Shown in pieces: positions 1 to 9,500 of a stretch of DNA of 64,000 nucleotides. This stretch comes from Centrapalus pauciflorus. Its lineage: Eukaryota; Streptophyta; Magnoliopsida; Asterales; Asteraceae. Position 1 is the first letter of the stretch; the number at the start of each line of letters is the position of its first letter. The position numbers and the translations under genes are program-made. The notes beneath the pieces are model-generated. The model saw only the letters and a program-made list of their open reading frames with translations, was not told the DNA's origin and searched no databases. The stretch is taken from positions 160,001 through 224,000 of the forward strand of contig JAANYP010004398.1 in assembly GCA_020465985.1 (NCBI GenBank). The letters run 5' to 3'.

Positions 1-210
1 ACAATGTATCATCTCAAAACAAGAATTCGTTTTTATTTCACTACTAGGAAAGGGCAGCCTAGTGTGTTTGGCCCTCAAACAAGCATCACAATGTAAACTA
101 TTTTTATAGGAAGGAATGAAATCCAAACGAGAAACTTTCTTGGGTGAAGGATGTCCAAGTCTTTTGTGCCAAGTCTCGAAGGTTGTCAAGAGAGCTTTAT
201 TCGTCTTCAT
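1..210 (-). pseudogene. Copia pre-integrase domain, partial (element C1)
   Basis: Reading the minus strand from an ATG at 210, the frame stays open to the window edge. It gives a Copia GAG-pre-integrase domain with the HHCC zinc-binding pattern: WHKRLGHPS supplies the histidines and CDACLRAKH the cysteines. This module normally precedes the integrase core and comes after the aspartic protease. Here it lies directly against the end of the C1 gag frame with no protease motif between, so the protease has been deleted. The ATG is only the first one in frame and is not a likely natural start. The rest of pol lies outside the window. I am confident of the family but cannot judge how complete the element is. 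Confidence 0.8.
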
Positions 211-1334
211 TGGCCCCATACGATACAGTCATTAACCTTACCTGCCATATTCACCCTTGGTTGAGATCCGTTTTCTGTCATACCTCCGTTATCCTTGAAG
301 TGGGTAACAAACATGTGATACTGCTCGTCCGTCAGACCAGGAACAGGGCTGGCAGACATCTCCACACACGCAGCCTTCGGTTTTTCTTTGTTCTTCGTTT
401 CAGGCCACCATTCGGGATAACCGTTCAGCTTAAAACATCCCTCCTTTACATGTCCTTCCTTTTGACAAAAACTGCACTTTTCTTTCTTCTCGGTGTCAGT
501 TCTTGTGACTTTGGTGTTTGGTTTATACGACATCAGATTGTTTTGCTTAGTTTGTGATTGTCGCTGCGTTTTTCCAGCGCTGTAGTTTGCCTGAAAGGCA
601 GCGGCTTCCGAACCCGGCCTTTTTGATCCACCGGTGATCGCCCTTTGCTGCTCGTTTTCGGCTACCAAATGATAAGTCGCACCAAGAGATGGTGCAGGTT
701 TCGTGGCCAAGATTTGAGTTCGAATGACAGAGAATTCATCATCGAGTCCCATTAAAAATTCATAGGTTCTTTCTTTCTCTTTTACTTCATTCAATTGTTT
801 TCCAATTGAACAGTTGCAGTCATCACATTTACACCGAGGTGTGGGTAATACAACTTGGAGTTCATCCCAGACAGATCTTAATTTGGTATAATAGTTCGAA
901 ACAGACATACCTCCCTGTCGTGTTGTGTTTAGTAGTTGTTTCAATTCATATGCCCTTGGTGCGCCTTCCTTCTCAAATCGTTCTTCAAGATCCTTCTAGA
1001 TTTCCGACGAGGTATTAGCGTATCTCACGCTCGTGCGGATCTCTTTTTCCATAGCTGTTGTTAGCCAGCCCTTGACCATGGCGTCCGCTCGGATCCAGGC
1101 CATGTGCATGGGTGAGTTCGTTTCCGGTTTCTTCTCGGTCCCGTCGATGAGACCCATCTTGTTTTTCGCCAGGAGAAAGTTAATCATCTCTTGCTTCCAT
1201 TCATTGTAGTTGTTGTCATTCAGAACGTCATTCACTTGCATCTGCTTCGGATAGTCAGATGGGTGAATGTATAATGGCGAGTTGGTGTCAAATGGTTTCG
1301 CCCTCCGTCTTCTTGTTACCCTCTCCGCTCATGG
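207..1334 (-). pseudogene. Copia gag, broken (element C1)
   Basis: This is a Copia-type capsid/nucleocapsid (gag) gene. From right to left it shows a degenerate N-terminus resembling the SPLYIHPSDYPKQ entry motif of Copia gag (about 1245-1300), the NYNEWKQEM segment, a helical UBN2-like core, and one zinc knuckle CSFCQKEGHVKEGC (CX2CX4HX4C) for RNA binding. It is broken by a frameshift near 1295-1300 and an in-frame UAG at 996-998; the frame is otherwise continuous from 1241 to 207. Gag ends just before the pre-integrase frame, which indicates loss of the protease. It belongs with the primer binding site at 1371-1382, which sets its orientation. Confidence 0.85.
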
Positions 1335-1370
1335 TGGTACGATGATTCGGTTATCGGATGCGGATGTCCC

Positions 1371-1382
1371 GCTCTGATACCA
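1371..1382 (-). other. Primer binding site (C1)
   Basis: GCTCTGATACCA on the plus strand is the exact complement of TGGTATCAGAGC, the initiator-Met tRNA primer site of plant LTR retrotransposons. It lies upstream of the C1 gag on the minus strand. Confidence 0.9.
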
Positions 1383-1541
1383 TAAAGAATTTCAGTAAGT
1401 CGAACTTGATTTGTTTCATTCATGGAGAAGAAAGGATACAGCCAATCAATAAATAGAAAAAACCTAGCTAGAAAAGAGGACTAAACTAGGAAACTCTAAC
1501 AAGCGAATAAAACAGAATATATGGTAAATATATATCCTTTA
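1383..1541 (-). repeat. Probable 5' LTR remnant of C1
   Basis: This stretch lies just beyond the C1 primer site, where its 5' LTR must be. No second copy is in the window and no clean TG/CA end is visible, so the call rests on position only. It is cut on the right by the 3' LTR of C2. Confidence 0.45.
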
Positions 1542-1728
1542 CGTTGAATAGTCGTAACTCTTCGTGGTACCCCTTTCATGAAAAGTCACAACCTTTATGA
1601 AAAGGTGCAACCCTTCAAGTATTCCTAAATACTAATTAGGTCCTTCTACTTACTATAATTTATAATTCATACATCATACTTTACATAATCAACATACTAA
1701 TATAACATTGATCGGGATTAATCCATCA
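1542..1728 (-). repeat. 3' LTR of C2, truncated
   Basis: It is nearly identical to the distal part of the 5' LTR at 4259-4456, from CGTTGAATAG to TCCATCA, except for a 9-bp repeat-length difference. About 130 bp of the LTR is missing on the left, where it abuts the C1 remnant. Confidence 0.85.
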
Positions 1729-1740
1729 TTCCCCCCCTTA
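1729..1740 (-). other. Polypurine tract (C2)
   Basis: Plus-strand TTCCCCCCCTTA reads TAAGGGGGGGAA on the minus strand, immediately before the 3' LTR. This is the plus-strand DNA priming site. Confidence 0.85.
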
Positions 1741-1757
1741 ATCACGATCATCTTGTC

Positions 1758-2604
1758 TTACAGTAATGTAGGTTCGTCTTCGCTTAGATAGACGAGATGT
1801 GCTTCTTGCTTCTTGTCTTTCTCTTTCCATTTTGAACATTCGTATGCGAAGTGACCAAATTCTCCACATTCATAACATCTCATTCTGTTTTTGCTTCGTA
1901 CCTCTTTCACGTTCTTTTCTTTCTTTATTGAAGTTTCTTCCTCGACCTTTTCCATGGTGTTGAACTCTTGTGGTTGCCATTAGAAGGTTTCCTTGGTGAT
2001 ATTCTTGTGGTTCATCTTGACTTTTGAGGCGTTCTTCAAAAGTTATTATTCTTCCTGTTGCTTCTTCAAATGACATGCTATTAACATCCGGGTATTGTTC
2101 AATTGATGCTACGATCGGTAGAAACTTCTTTGGGACTGAGTTCAGTAGCTTTCTTATGAGTACTTTGTCTTTAAGATTCGAACCAAGACTTTTGATCTTG
2201 CCTCTTATGCTTCCTAATCTTCCTGCAAAGTTGCTTACTGTCTCGTTATTCTTCATTTTTAAAGCCTCTAATTCGCTCCTTAAAGTTTGTAGGCATGCTT
2301 GTTGAACTCGGTTTTCTCCCATGTATCGTACTTTGATAGACTCCCATACTTCTTTCGCACTTGCATACTGTGAAACTTGCATTAAAATATCTTGTGGCAA
2401 AGTTGTTAGTATCATTGCTTTTGTTGTGTGCATCTTTCTTTCATCTATATCTTCTGTGGCATCAAGTGTCTCCCAAAGATCATATACCTTTAATATTGTT
2501 TCCATTATGATTGCCCAGGTAGTATAATTTGTTTCATCTAATTTCAGGCATTGAAGTGTTACATTTTGATCACGTATTTGTGTAGATGCTTCTCCTTTTG
2601 CCAT
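1758..2604 (-). pseudogene. Copia gag of C2, one frameshift
   Basis: Gag starts at the ATG at 2604 (MAKGEASTQIRDQ). It shows the LDETNYTTWA segment, a UBN2-like capsid core (WESIKVRYMG, LLNSVPKKFL, ASIEQYPDV), a basic Gly/Arg linker, then the zinc knuckle CYECGEFGHFAYEC near 1850-1890. The capsid frame runs 2604-1870 and the zinc-knuckle frame 1955-1758, so there is one frameshift in the overlap. The protein ends in DEPTLL followed by a stop. In element T the matching DEPALL is followed by about 40 residues and then the protease, so the stop marks the edge of the pol deletion. It is the same gag lineage as T. Confidence 0.88.
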
Positions 2605-2689
2605 AGTTTTGAAATTTAAGATTTTAATGCTTACTTACTTACTTTCTTGTGATCACTGAATGTGACCAACCTTACTTCTTATTTTCGTA

Positions 2690-3200
2690 CTTCTGATCGT
2701 ATGATCAGTTTCTTACTTGTTTTTGAAACACGATGGTTTCTCTTACTGTGAAACACGAAGGTTTCTGAAAATACTATGATTTTCACGTACTTGCTTACTG
2801 GGGAAACTCTAGGTTTCTGAAAAACACAACGGTTTTTCTCTTACTTACTGGGAAACTCTTTTCTGAAAAACACAACGATTCTTCTCTTACTTACTGAGAA
2901 ACTCTAGGTTTCTGAAAATACGATGATTTTCTCTTACTTCTTACTGGGAAACTCTAGGTTTCTGAAAATACGATGATTTTCTCTTACTTCTTACTGGGAA
3001 ACGCTAGGTTTCTGAAAACACGGTGGTTTTTTCTTACTTCTTACTGGGAAATGCTAGGGTTCTTGAAAAAACACTATGATTTTTTCTTACTTACTTGGAA
3101 ACAATAGGATTTCTTGAAAAACACTAAGGTTTTTCTCTTACTTACTTACTGTGAAACTAGGTTGTTTTCTTACTTACTTAGAAACACTAAGGTTTCTTAC
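2690..3200 (-). repeat. About 50-bp tandem repeats in the C2 leader
   Basis: A unit of about 50 bp (core GGGAAACTCTAGGTTTCTGA followed by a CTCTTACTT block) recurs roughly ten times with substitutions. Two neighbouring copies near 2895-2995 are almost identical. The array lies between the primer site and gag, that is, in the untranslated leader. Confidence 0.85.
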
Positions 3201-3469
3201 AACACTAAGTTTCGGGTTTTAGACAAACTGGCCGGTCACGGTTGTCTAACGTACACGTACTGAACTTACTCCAAATTTTGGTGTTACACAGATTTTTGTA
3301 ACTCCTTGGTTTCTTACTTTCTTGCTTACTTACTTATTATTATTATTTTATACTAACCACAATTATTATTTTAAACAATTCAACAATTCTACGTTTTTTA
3401 ACGAAAAATTGTAACAGACTAATATTAAATTTTTAATCTATTATCTTAAATAAATTAAGAATTTACTGT

Positions 3470-3473
3470 CTAA

Positions 3474-3531
<58 letters not shown>
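3470..3531. repeat. (AAT)n microsatellite
   Basis: An uninterrupted ATA trinucleotide run of about 60 bp inside the C2 leader. Confidence 0.95.
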
Positions 3532-3534
<3 letters not shown>

Positions 3535-4122
3535 TTAAAAGATGAAAAGAAAACAAAACTTGGTTGGGCTTTTGTTAATTCCTCTTACTGATTTGGGCTT
3601 CCCTTTTCTTACTGCTTTGGGCTACTTCTTGGGCTGATGAATTTCCTTCAAACGGTGCTTTCCCTTACCCCTTACTGCCTCTTCTCTTCCTTGAACCGGT
3701 GCAAGTACTTTCTCTTACTGCCCCTTTGTTTTTTTCACTGCTACGATTTACAGAACCTATGCGTGCCTTTTTGCTTACCGATACAATGCTTTATTTTTGT
3801 GAACCGGTGCTACGGTTTTCTGCTTTCTCCCTTTGAATCGGTGCAACCCCTATAACCCAATCGTTGCCTTATACCTAATCGGCGTCTATGTATCAATCGC
3901 TGGTTATGGATTCTATGGTGGCGATTGGCGGTTTCTGGTGGTGGTAGACGACGGTTGGTTGCGTTGGTTCGACTTCTGGATTTCTGGAACCCTGTGTTCG
4001 GCCGCCCCCTTCGTCAATTGCTTACTCTTACTGACGTTGTTTATGAAAAAACAAACGTCCTGGTGAATTTCTAAGACTGTTGCGTACCGTGATGGTATAT
4101 GATGAGAATTGAAATAACCTTC
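3532..4122 (-). other. C2 leader, no gene seen
   Basis: This is the remaining leader between the microsatellite and the primer site. On the plus strand it holds scattered CTTACTG words related to the tandem array. Short frames here lack recognisable domains and I see no gene. Confidence 0.6.
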
Positions 4123-4134
4123 GCTCTTATACCA
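4123..4134 (-). other. Primer binding site, degenerate (C2)
   Basis: Plus-strand GCTCTTATACCA matches the initiator-Met site complement at 11 of 12 bases and lies 2 bp from the C2 5' LTR. Confidence 0.8.
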
Positions 4135-4136
4135 AT

Positions 4137-4456
4137 TGTTGGGATTCTTACACTCAAATACATAGGATTTACTTACAAATATGAACTTTATTTAACAATC
4201 TTTATGAAATCACACTTACAAATGATTACATTGGACCTATATATAATAATCTAAAGGGTGCGTTGAATAGTCGTAACTCTTCGTGGTACCCCTTTCATGA
4301 AAAGTCACAACCTTTATGAAAAGGTGCAACCCTTCAAGTATTCCTAAATACTAATTAGGTCCTTCTACTTACTATAATTTATAATTCATACATCATACTT
4401 TACATACTTTACATAATCAACATACTAATAAAACATTGATCGGGATTAATCCATCA
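4137..4456 (-). repeat. 5' LTR of C2
   Basis: A 320-bp LTR. On the plus strand it begins TGTTGGGATT and ends TTAATCCATCA, so the minus strand reads TGATGG...CCAACA. A TATATATA stretch near 4237-4246 could be its TATA box. Its ends and interior (TTCATGAAAAG, ACTCTTCGTGG) are recognisably related to the R LTR at 32655-32945. Confidence 0.88.
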
Positions 4457-5137
4457 TCTTGAAGTTGCATTCCCTTAGATCCATCAAAAACTTCATATGA
4501 ATCATACGGATCAAACATGTGTGTGATTGTGCATTTCATATCATTCAAATCAACCTCAAACCCTTGAAGCAACAATTGCTTCATACTTAAAAGATTAATG
4601 TTAATCTTTGGAACATATTTAACATAGGGAATTGTATAGGTTGTTGAATTAGTAGTAACATCTACGGCTCTAATTCCATGTGCAAAGATGAAGTTATCTT
4701 CATGATCTTTGTCATTTACTATGAAACAATTCTTCAATCTTTTGAACACTTTCTTATTTGGTGACATATGTGTAGAAATTTGGAGTTTACATACCATATA
4801 TCATCTCAATTGTTGTGCTCAGTTCCAGTCAACATGTACTCCCCTGAGAAACATATCTTTCTTTGTAATTTTGTTCATAAGGCCTTTGATCCTTTATTGG
4901 AGTGGGTGTATACTCTCGAACCCATTTGGATGCACTGTTTTTTCCTTTGAATTTCAATGGACAATCCCAAGCAAAATGGCCTCTCTTTCTGCACACGTAA
5001 CATTGAGATCTTTTCTGCTTTCTTTGAGCGGCTGTAAACGAAACCTGTCCCATGGATTGATCTTGTTGTTGTTTTAACTTGAGTCGCTGCAGTTTTTGCT
5101 TGATCCACGAGTCTTTGTTTGATGAATTTTCAGACTT
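4457..5137 (-). pseudogene. Copia remnant with zinc knuckle and protease-region relic (C3)
   Basis: Two minus-strand frames remain. The first (from the primer site to about 4829) carries a zinc knuckle CYVCRKRGHFAWDC in a Gln/Lys-rich context. The second (4797-4457) begins near MSPNKKVFKRL and resembles the segment after a Copia retropepsin (IPYVKYVPKININLLS). A frameshift separates them. The N-terminal gag capsid is absent: coding starts almost at the primer site, so more than 100 residues are deleted. The second frame runs into the C2 LTR at 4456, showing that C2 interrupted C3. No integrase or reverse transcriptase is visible. Confidence 0.65.
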
Positions 5138-5149
5138 GCTCTGATACCA
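5138..5149 (-). other. Primer binding site (C3)
   Basis: Exact GCTCTGATACCA, 2 bp from the LTR that starts at 5152. It lies inside an open frame, so that frame is fused across the leader. Confidence 0.88.
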
Positions 5150-5151
5150 AT

Positions 5152-5556
5152 TGATAGAAATCTTCGATCCCAGGTTCATCAATACTCGTTTGGCATAAGG
5201 ATCATCACATTCAGATGCAAAGGATTTGTTGAATTCATCTTGCATACTTCTGTGATTCTTCATTGCTCTCGGTAAATTAGAAAGGAAAAAACAAAACACA
5301 GATGTTTACTTAACTAAAATCTATTAATTATGAAATCACACACTTAATTATTGTTACGATTACACATATATATAGAATCCTAAAATGTGTCAACAGACAC
5401 AATCCTTCTAAACGTCGCAACTGTCAATATGACAGTTACAAAGCTTGTACCTACTAACCGGATATTATCCATAATACCGGTAATTTAATTAGCATATTTA
5501 CAATATTAATACAACTTAATAATACTTATAAGTTTTTATAACGTTTTATTCCAACA
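5152..5556 (-). repeat. 5' LTR of C3
   Basis: A 405-bp segment starting TGATAGAAATC next to the primer site and ending TTATTCCAACA. The TG/CA ends and position make it an LTR, although no second copy is in the window. Confidence 0.75.
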
Positions 5557-6232
5557 AAAGTTTCATGGCGTCGTGTGTGACTCGTCTCATAATCTCATAT
5601 GAAGGTACGCCCCTTTTCTACTACTTATTGGCTATGATTTTGCTTTTGTAGCTAATTCGAATCTGTTGAAGCATCAATAGTAGATGAATTGTCAATATTT
5701 TCTTCATTTAAAGGTGATGTTTTAACCTCCTACAACAATTCAACACACTAAATCAAAACAGTCCGTTTGTTTATCCACAGGACGTTGCTTGATAAGTTGT
5801 TGGTACGAACTTTTTTGAATGTTCCAAAATGATGATGTTCACAGAAGAAATCAGGTGATAGCTTGAAGAATGTTTACAATTTATTTGTTATCAATTACCC
5901 TATTGTATCTATGGACTCTTTGATTGGGAGTATTATGCAAAGATGCTGGCTGCGTATAATTTTTATCTTTATACACACAAACACACATGCATGAGGCTGT
6001 CTGTACGTGCACACCCCCACTAATTTAACACCTTCTAGGGACTGAATGTTTTGCGTTGTGGCTGCCTGGCTGCCTATTATTTTTATCTTTATACATACAT
6101 ACATACATACATGTTTCTACTGATCTATGTGTAACATGTCAAAGTTGTTGTATAATGATGTTTCTGATTTATTGTTTATGATAATCTATGTATAAATTTG
6201 ACATTTTCAAGATTAGTTTCTGATTATAGGTG
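5557..6232. other. Unassigned sequence left of T
   Basis: AT-rich DNA without a convincing coding frame. It contains a (CATA)n run near 6091-6111 and two related words (TTTTTATCTTTATACA) at 5958 and 6078. It continues to the right of T at 11038, so it is the DNA into which T inserted. Confidence 0.5.
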
Positions 6233-6237
6233 GAATG

Positions 6238-6515
6238 TATTAGCCAAAATCGTGAAAGCAATAACCAGGGAACCAAAAAGCAACTGGACTTTTGGGGCAA
6301 TTTTCTTGTCTTATTCAGAAAAGTTCTTCACATTGAACGATGAAGTCTGATACTTAAAAACTGAAACCATAAAAGATAACCATAAAGGTGAGAAATAAAC
6401 TTCCCACTACGTCAACTAGTAAGCAGGAAAATAGTGGCCCACATGGCCTTGATTTAGATAAAACAATAAAAGAAAAAACAACTAAAAAGTTTAAATATTC
6501 TGGATTATTCCAACA
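6238..6515 (-). repeat. 3' LTR of T (278 bp)
   Basis: Plus-strand limits are TATTAGCC and TTCCAACA. It holds a 45-bp block (about 6311-6355, starting CTTGTCTTATTC) that the 5' LTR lacks. Confidence 0.95.
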
Positions 6516-9500
6516 ATTTCCCCCCTAATCCAGAACCTGTTACTACATTCTTCACTCCAAGTTGTTCACGCATTTCTTCAAATTTGATTCTTGCCAATGA
6601 CTTTGTGAGGATATCTGCCCGTTGTTCTTGGCTGCACACATGCTTGACTACAATGTCTCCTCTCTCGATACATTCTCGAATAAAGTGGAATCGTGTGCCA
6701 ATGTGCTTGCTCCTCCCGTGAAACACCGGGTTCTTCATCAAGGCTATAGCAGACTTGTTGTCTACATATAACATGGCTGGACTGATGTTTTTTCCTGTTA
6801 CTTCACTAAGTAAACGACGAATCCAGATTCCTTGACACGTTGCTGTTGTGGCGGCCATAAACTCAGCCTCACATGATGATAGAGCTACACTCTGCTGCTT
6901 CTGTGATGCCCATGTTATCAGGTTCTCATTAAGATAAAACGCCATTCCGGCTGTGCTTCGTCTATCGTCTACATCCCTTGCAAGATCACTATCTGAGTAG
7001 CCCGTAACCACATTTTCTTCCTTACCTCGAGTATAGACCAGACCGTAATCAATTGTTCCTTTTACATACCTCAAGATTCGCTTCACAGCCTGTAAGTGCT
7101 TACTAGTAGGTTTCTCCATGAATCGACTTACCATTCCCACGGCATACGAAATGTCAGGTCGTGTGTGAGTTAAGTATCTTAAGCCACCAATGATGCTTCT
7201 GTACTCAGTAGGGTTTACCGGATCACCTGGTTCGTTCTTGCTTAGCTCCAATTTGGGTTCCATTGGGTATTTGGAGGGGTTGCAATCAGCCATGCCAGAC
7301 TTTTCAAGTAAGTTTCTCGCGTAGGCTGTTTGTTTCAGGGTAATTCCACCTTTCCATTGTGCTACTTCTATACCGAGGTAGTACGACAATGTACCAAGAT
7401 CACTCATTTCAAACTCCTTATTCATTTGCTCTTTAAACACTTTAATTTCTGCACCACAATTACCTGTAACGATCAGATCATCAACATAGACCCCAACTAT
7501 CAATACTTTCCCATTTTTGTTTCTTGTATAGACTGCATGTTCTTGAGGACATTTCACAAAGCCAAGTCCCCTCAAACATTTGTCTAAACGAGAGTTCCAG
7601 GCCCTAGGAGCTTGCCGAAGACCGTATAAAGCCTTTGTCAACTTGTAAACTTTTCCGGGTTGATTGCGCTTTACGAATCCTCCCGGTTGCGTTACGTAAA
7701 CTTCCTCTGTTAAATATCCATTTAAAAACGCAGATTTCACGTCCAGATGATGCACTTTCCATCCATTTTTAGCTGAGAGAGCAAGTAAGATACGTACTGT
7801 TTCAATTCGTGCAACCGGTGCAAAAACCTCGTCATAATCTATCCCAGGTTTTTGTACATAGCCCTTCGCAACGAGTCTCGCCTTGTGCTTTATCACATTA
7901 CCGTTTGGATCCTTCTTTAACTTATAAATCCATTTAAGTCCAATGGGTTCACGACCAGGTGGGAGGTCTACAAGACTCCAGGTTCGATTTCTTTCTATCG
8001 AATCTAATTCAATTCTCATTGCCTTGACCCAATTTTCATTCTTTGTAGCCACAGAGTATGATGTAGGCTCGTCAACATCATGCATAAATAACAACTCGTC
8101 ACACTCATCATATATATCAGACAGTAAACGGTACCTTTTTGGAGCACCCTCTCCTGTTGAGCTTGACATGGTACTATATGACCCAACTGAGCTAACTGGT
8201 GTTGCAGGTGTAGGTGGTGAAGCTGATGTTTGTGTTTGAATTTCTTCATCCTGGTTACTGCCTTGGTGATGTAAAGGAATGGTGGGTTCGCTCTCAATCT
8301 CACCATCATCATTTGCTGAGGTGTATCCTTCCAGAACAAAAGTTGCTCCTGGAGTGGTCTTGAATTTCATTGTTTCTCCCCACGGCCACCCTTTGTCTTC
8401 TTCAAAACGGACGTCTCTACTTACATGAATTTTACTGGTATCGGGATCAAGTAATCTATAGGCTTTGCTTCCTGTTTCAGTCCCCAAATACACCATTCTT
8501 TTACTTCTACTATCAAGCTTCTGTTGATGCTTGCTCACTATCTTCGTATGGGCGACACAACCGAACACTCTCAAGTGTTCAATGTTCGGTTTCCTTCCAG
8601 ACCATGCTTCGTATGGTGTTACTTCTTTGAGTGCCTTCGTTGACACTCGATTAAGTATATACACTGCATGACGTACAGCTTCACCCCACAACGTTTCTGG
8701 TACTTGCATGCTCTTTAATATGCTTCTTGCCATCTCGACAACGGTACGATTACGTCTCTCCACGACACCGTTTTGTTGCGGGGAATACGGTGCCGTGAAG
8801 TGGCGATTTAAGCCTGTTTCGTCACAGTAGGTTGTGAATTGCTTTGAGAGGAATTCTCCCCCACGATCAGTTCTCAAAGTCTTGAGCCTCAGACCTGTTT
8901 CATTTTCAACAAGCAAACGGAATTTTTTGAAGGCACCAAACGCCTCATCCTTCGTTTTTAACATATAAACCCACATAACACGAGTGTAATCATCAACTAA
9001 CAAAAGGAAATACCGATTACCAGAAGGTGTGGCTGGTGTGATTGGACCACAGAGATCACCATGAACGAGTTCAAGCTTTCTTTCAGCTCTGTAGTTGGCC
9101 TGTGCTGGGTAGGGGTTTCGTGCTTGCTTCCCATCTAAACAACCCTTGCACAGTTGTGTGGGCTTTTCAATTTTAGGCAACCCATAAACTATTTCTTTGT
9201 CAGCCATTTGTTTTAAAGCTGGAAAATTTACATGGCCAAGGCGTGCATGCCATAGCCATGTTGGTTCACCAATACTTCCCAACAGGCACACTGATTCAAC
9301 TTCATTCAAGACAATTTTGTACAAACGATTTGAAGAGCGTTTTACCTTCATGAGAAGCTTCCCTTTTCTGTCTCGAATCCATAGAAATGAACCAAGTATC
9401 AGGATACTGTCACCATATTCCGCAAGTTGTCCCAAACTTATGATATTGTTACACAAGCTTGGTATGTAATACACTTCTCGTAACAAACGTTTCTCTCCAT

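Larger units (their letters stand above)
1542..4456 (-). mobile_element. C2: gag-only Copia LTR retrotransposon
   Basis: On the minus strand the order is 5' LTR (4137-4456), primer binding site (4123-4134), a 1.5-kb repeat-rich leader, gag (2604-1758), polypurine tract (1729-1740) and a truncated 3' LTR (1542-1728). There is no protease, integrase, reverse transcriptase or RNase H. Gag stops where the protease would begin, and the polypurine tract follows within about 20 bp. This matches the non-autonomous class described in plants as TR-GAG. It is inserted in the C3 remnant on its right side. A target duplication cannot be tested because the left end is truncated. Confidence 0.8.

Noticed and set aside
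3637..4066. Plus-strand frames of about 70 codons rich in Phe, Leu and Cys
   Set aside because: They lie in the leader of the minus-strand element C2, have no domain, and reflect low-complexity CTT/CTG composition.
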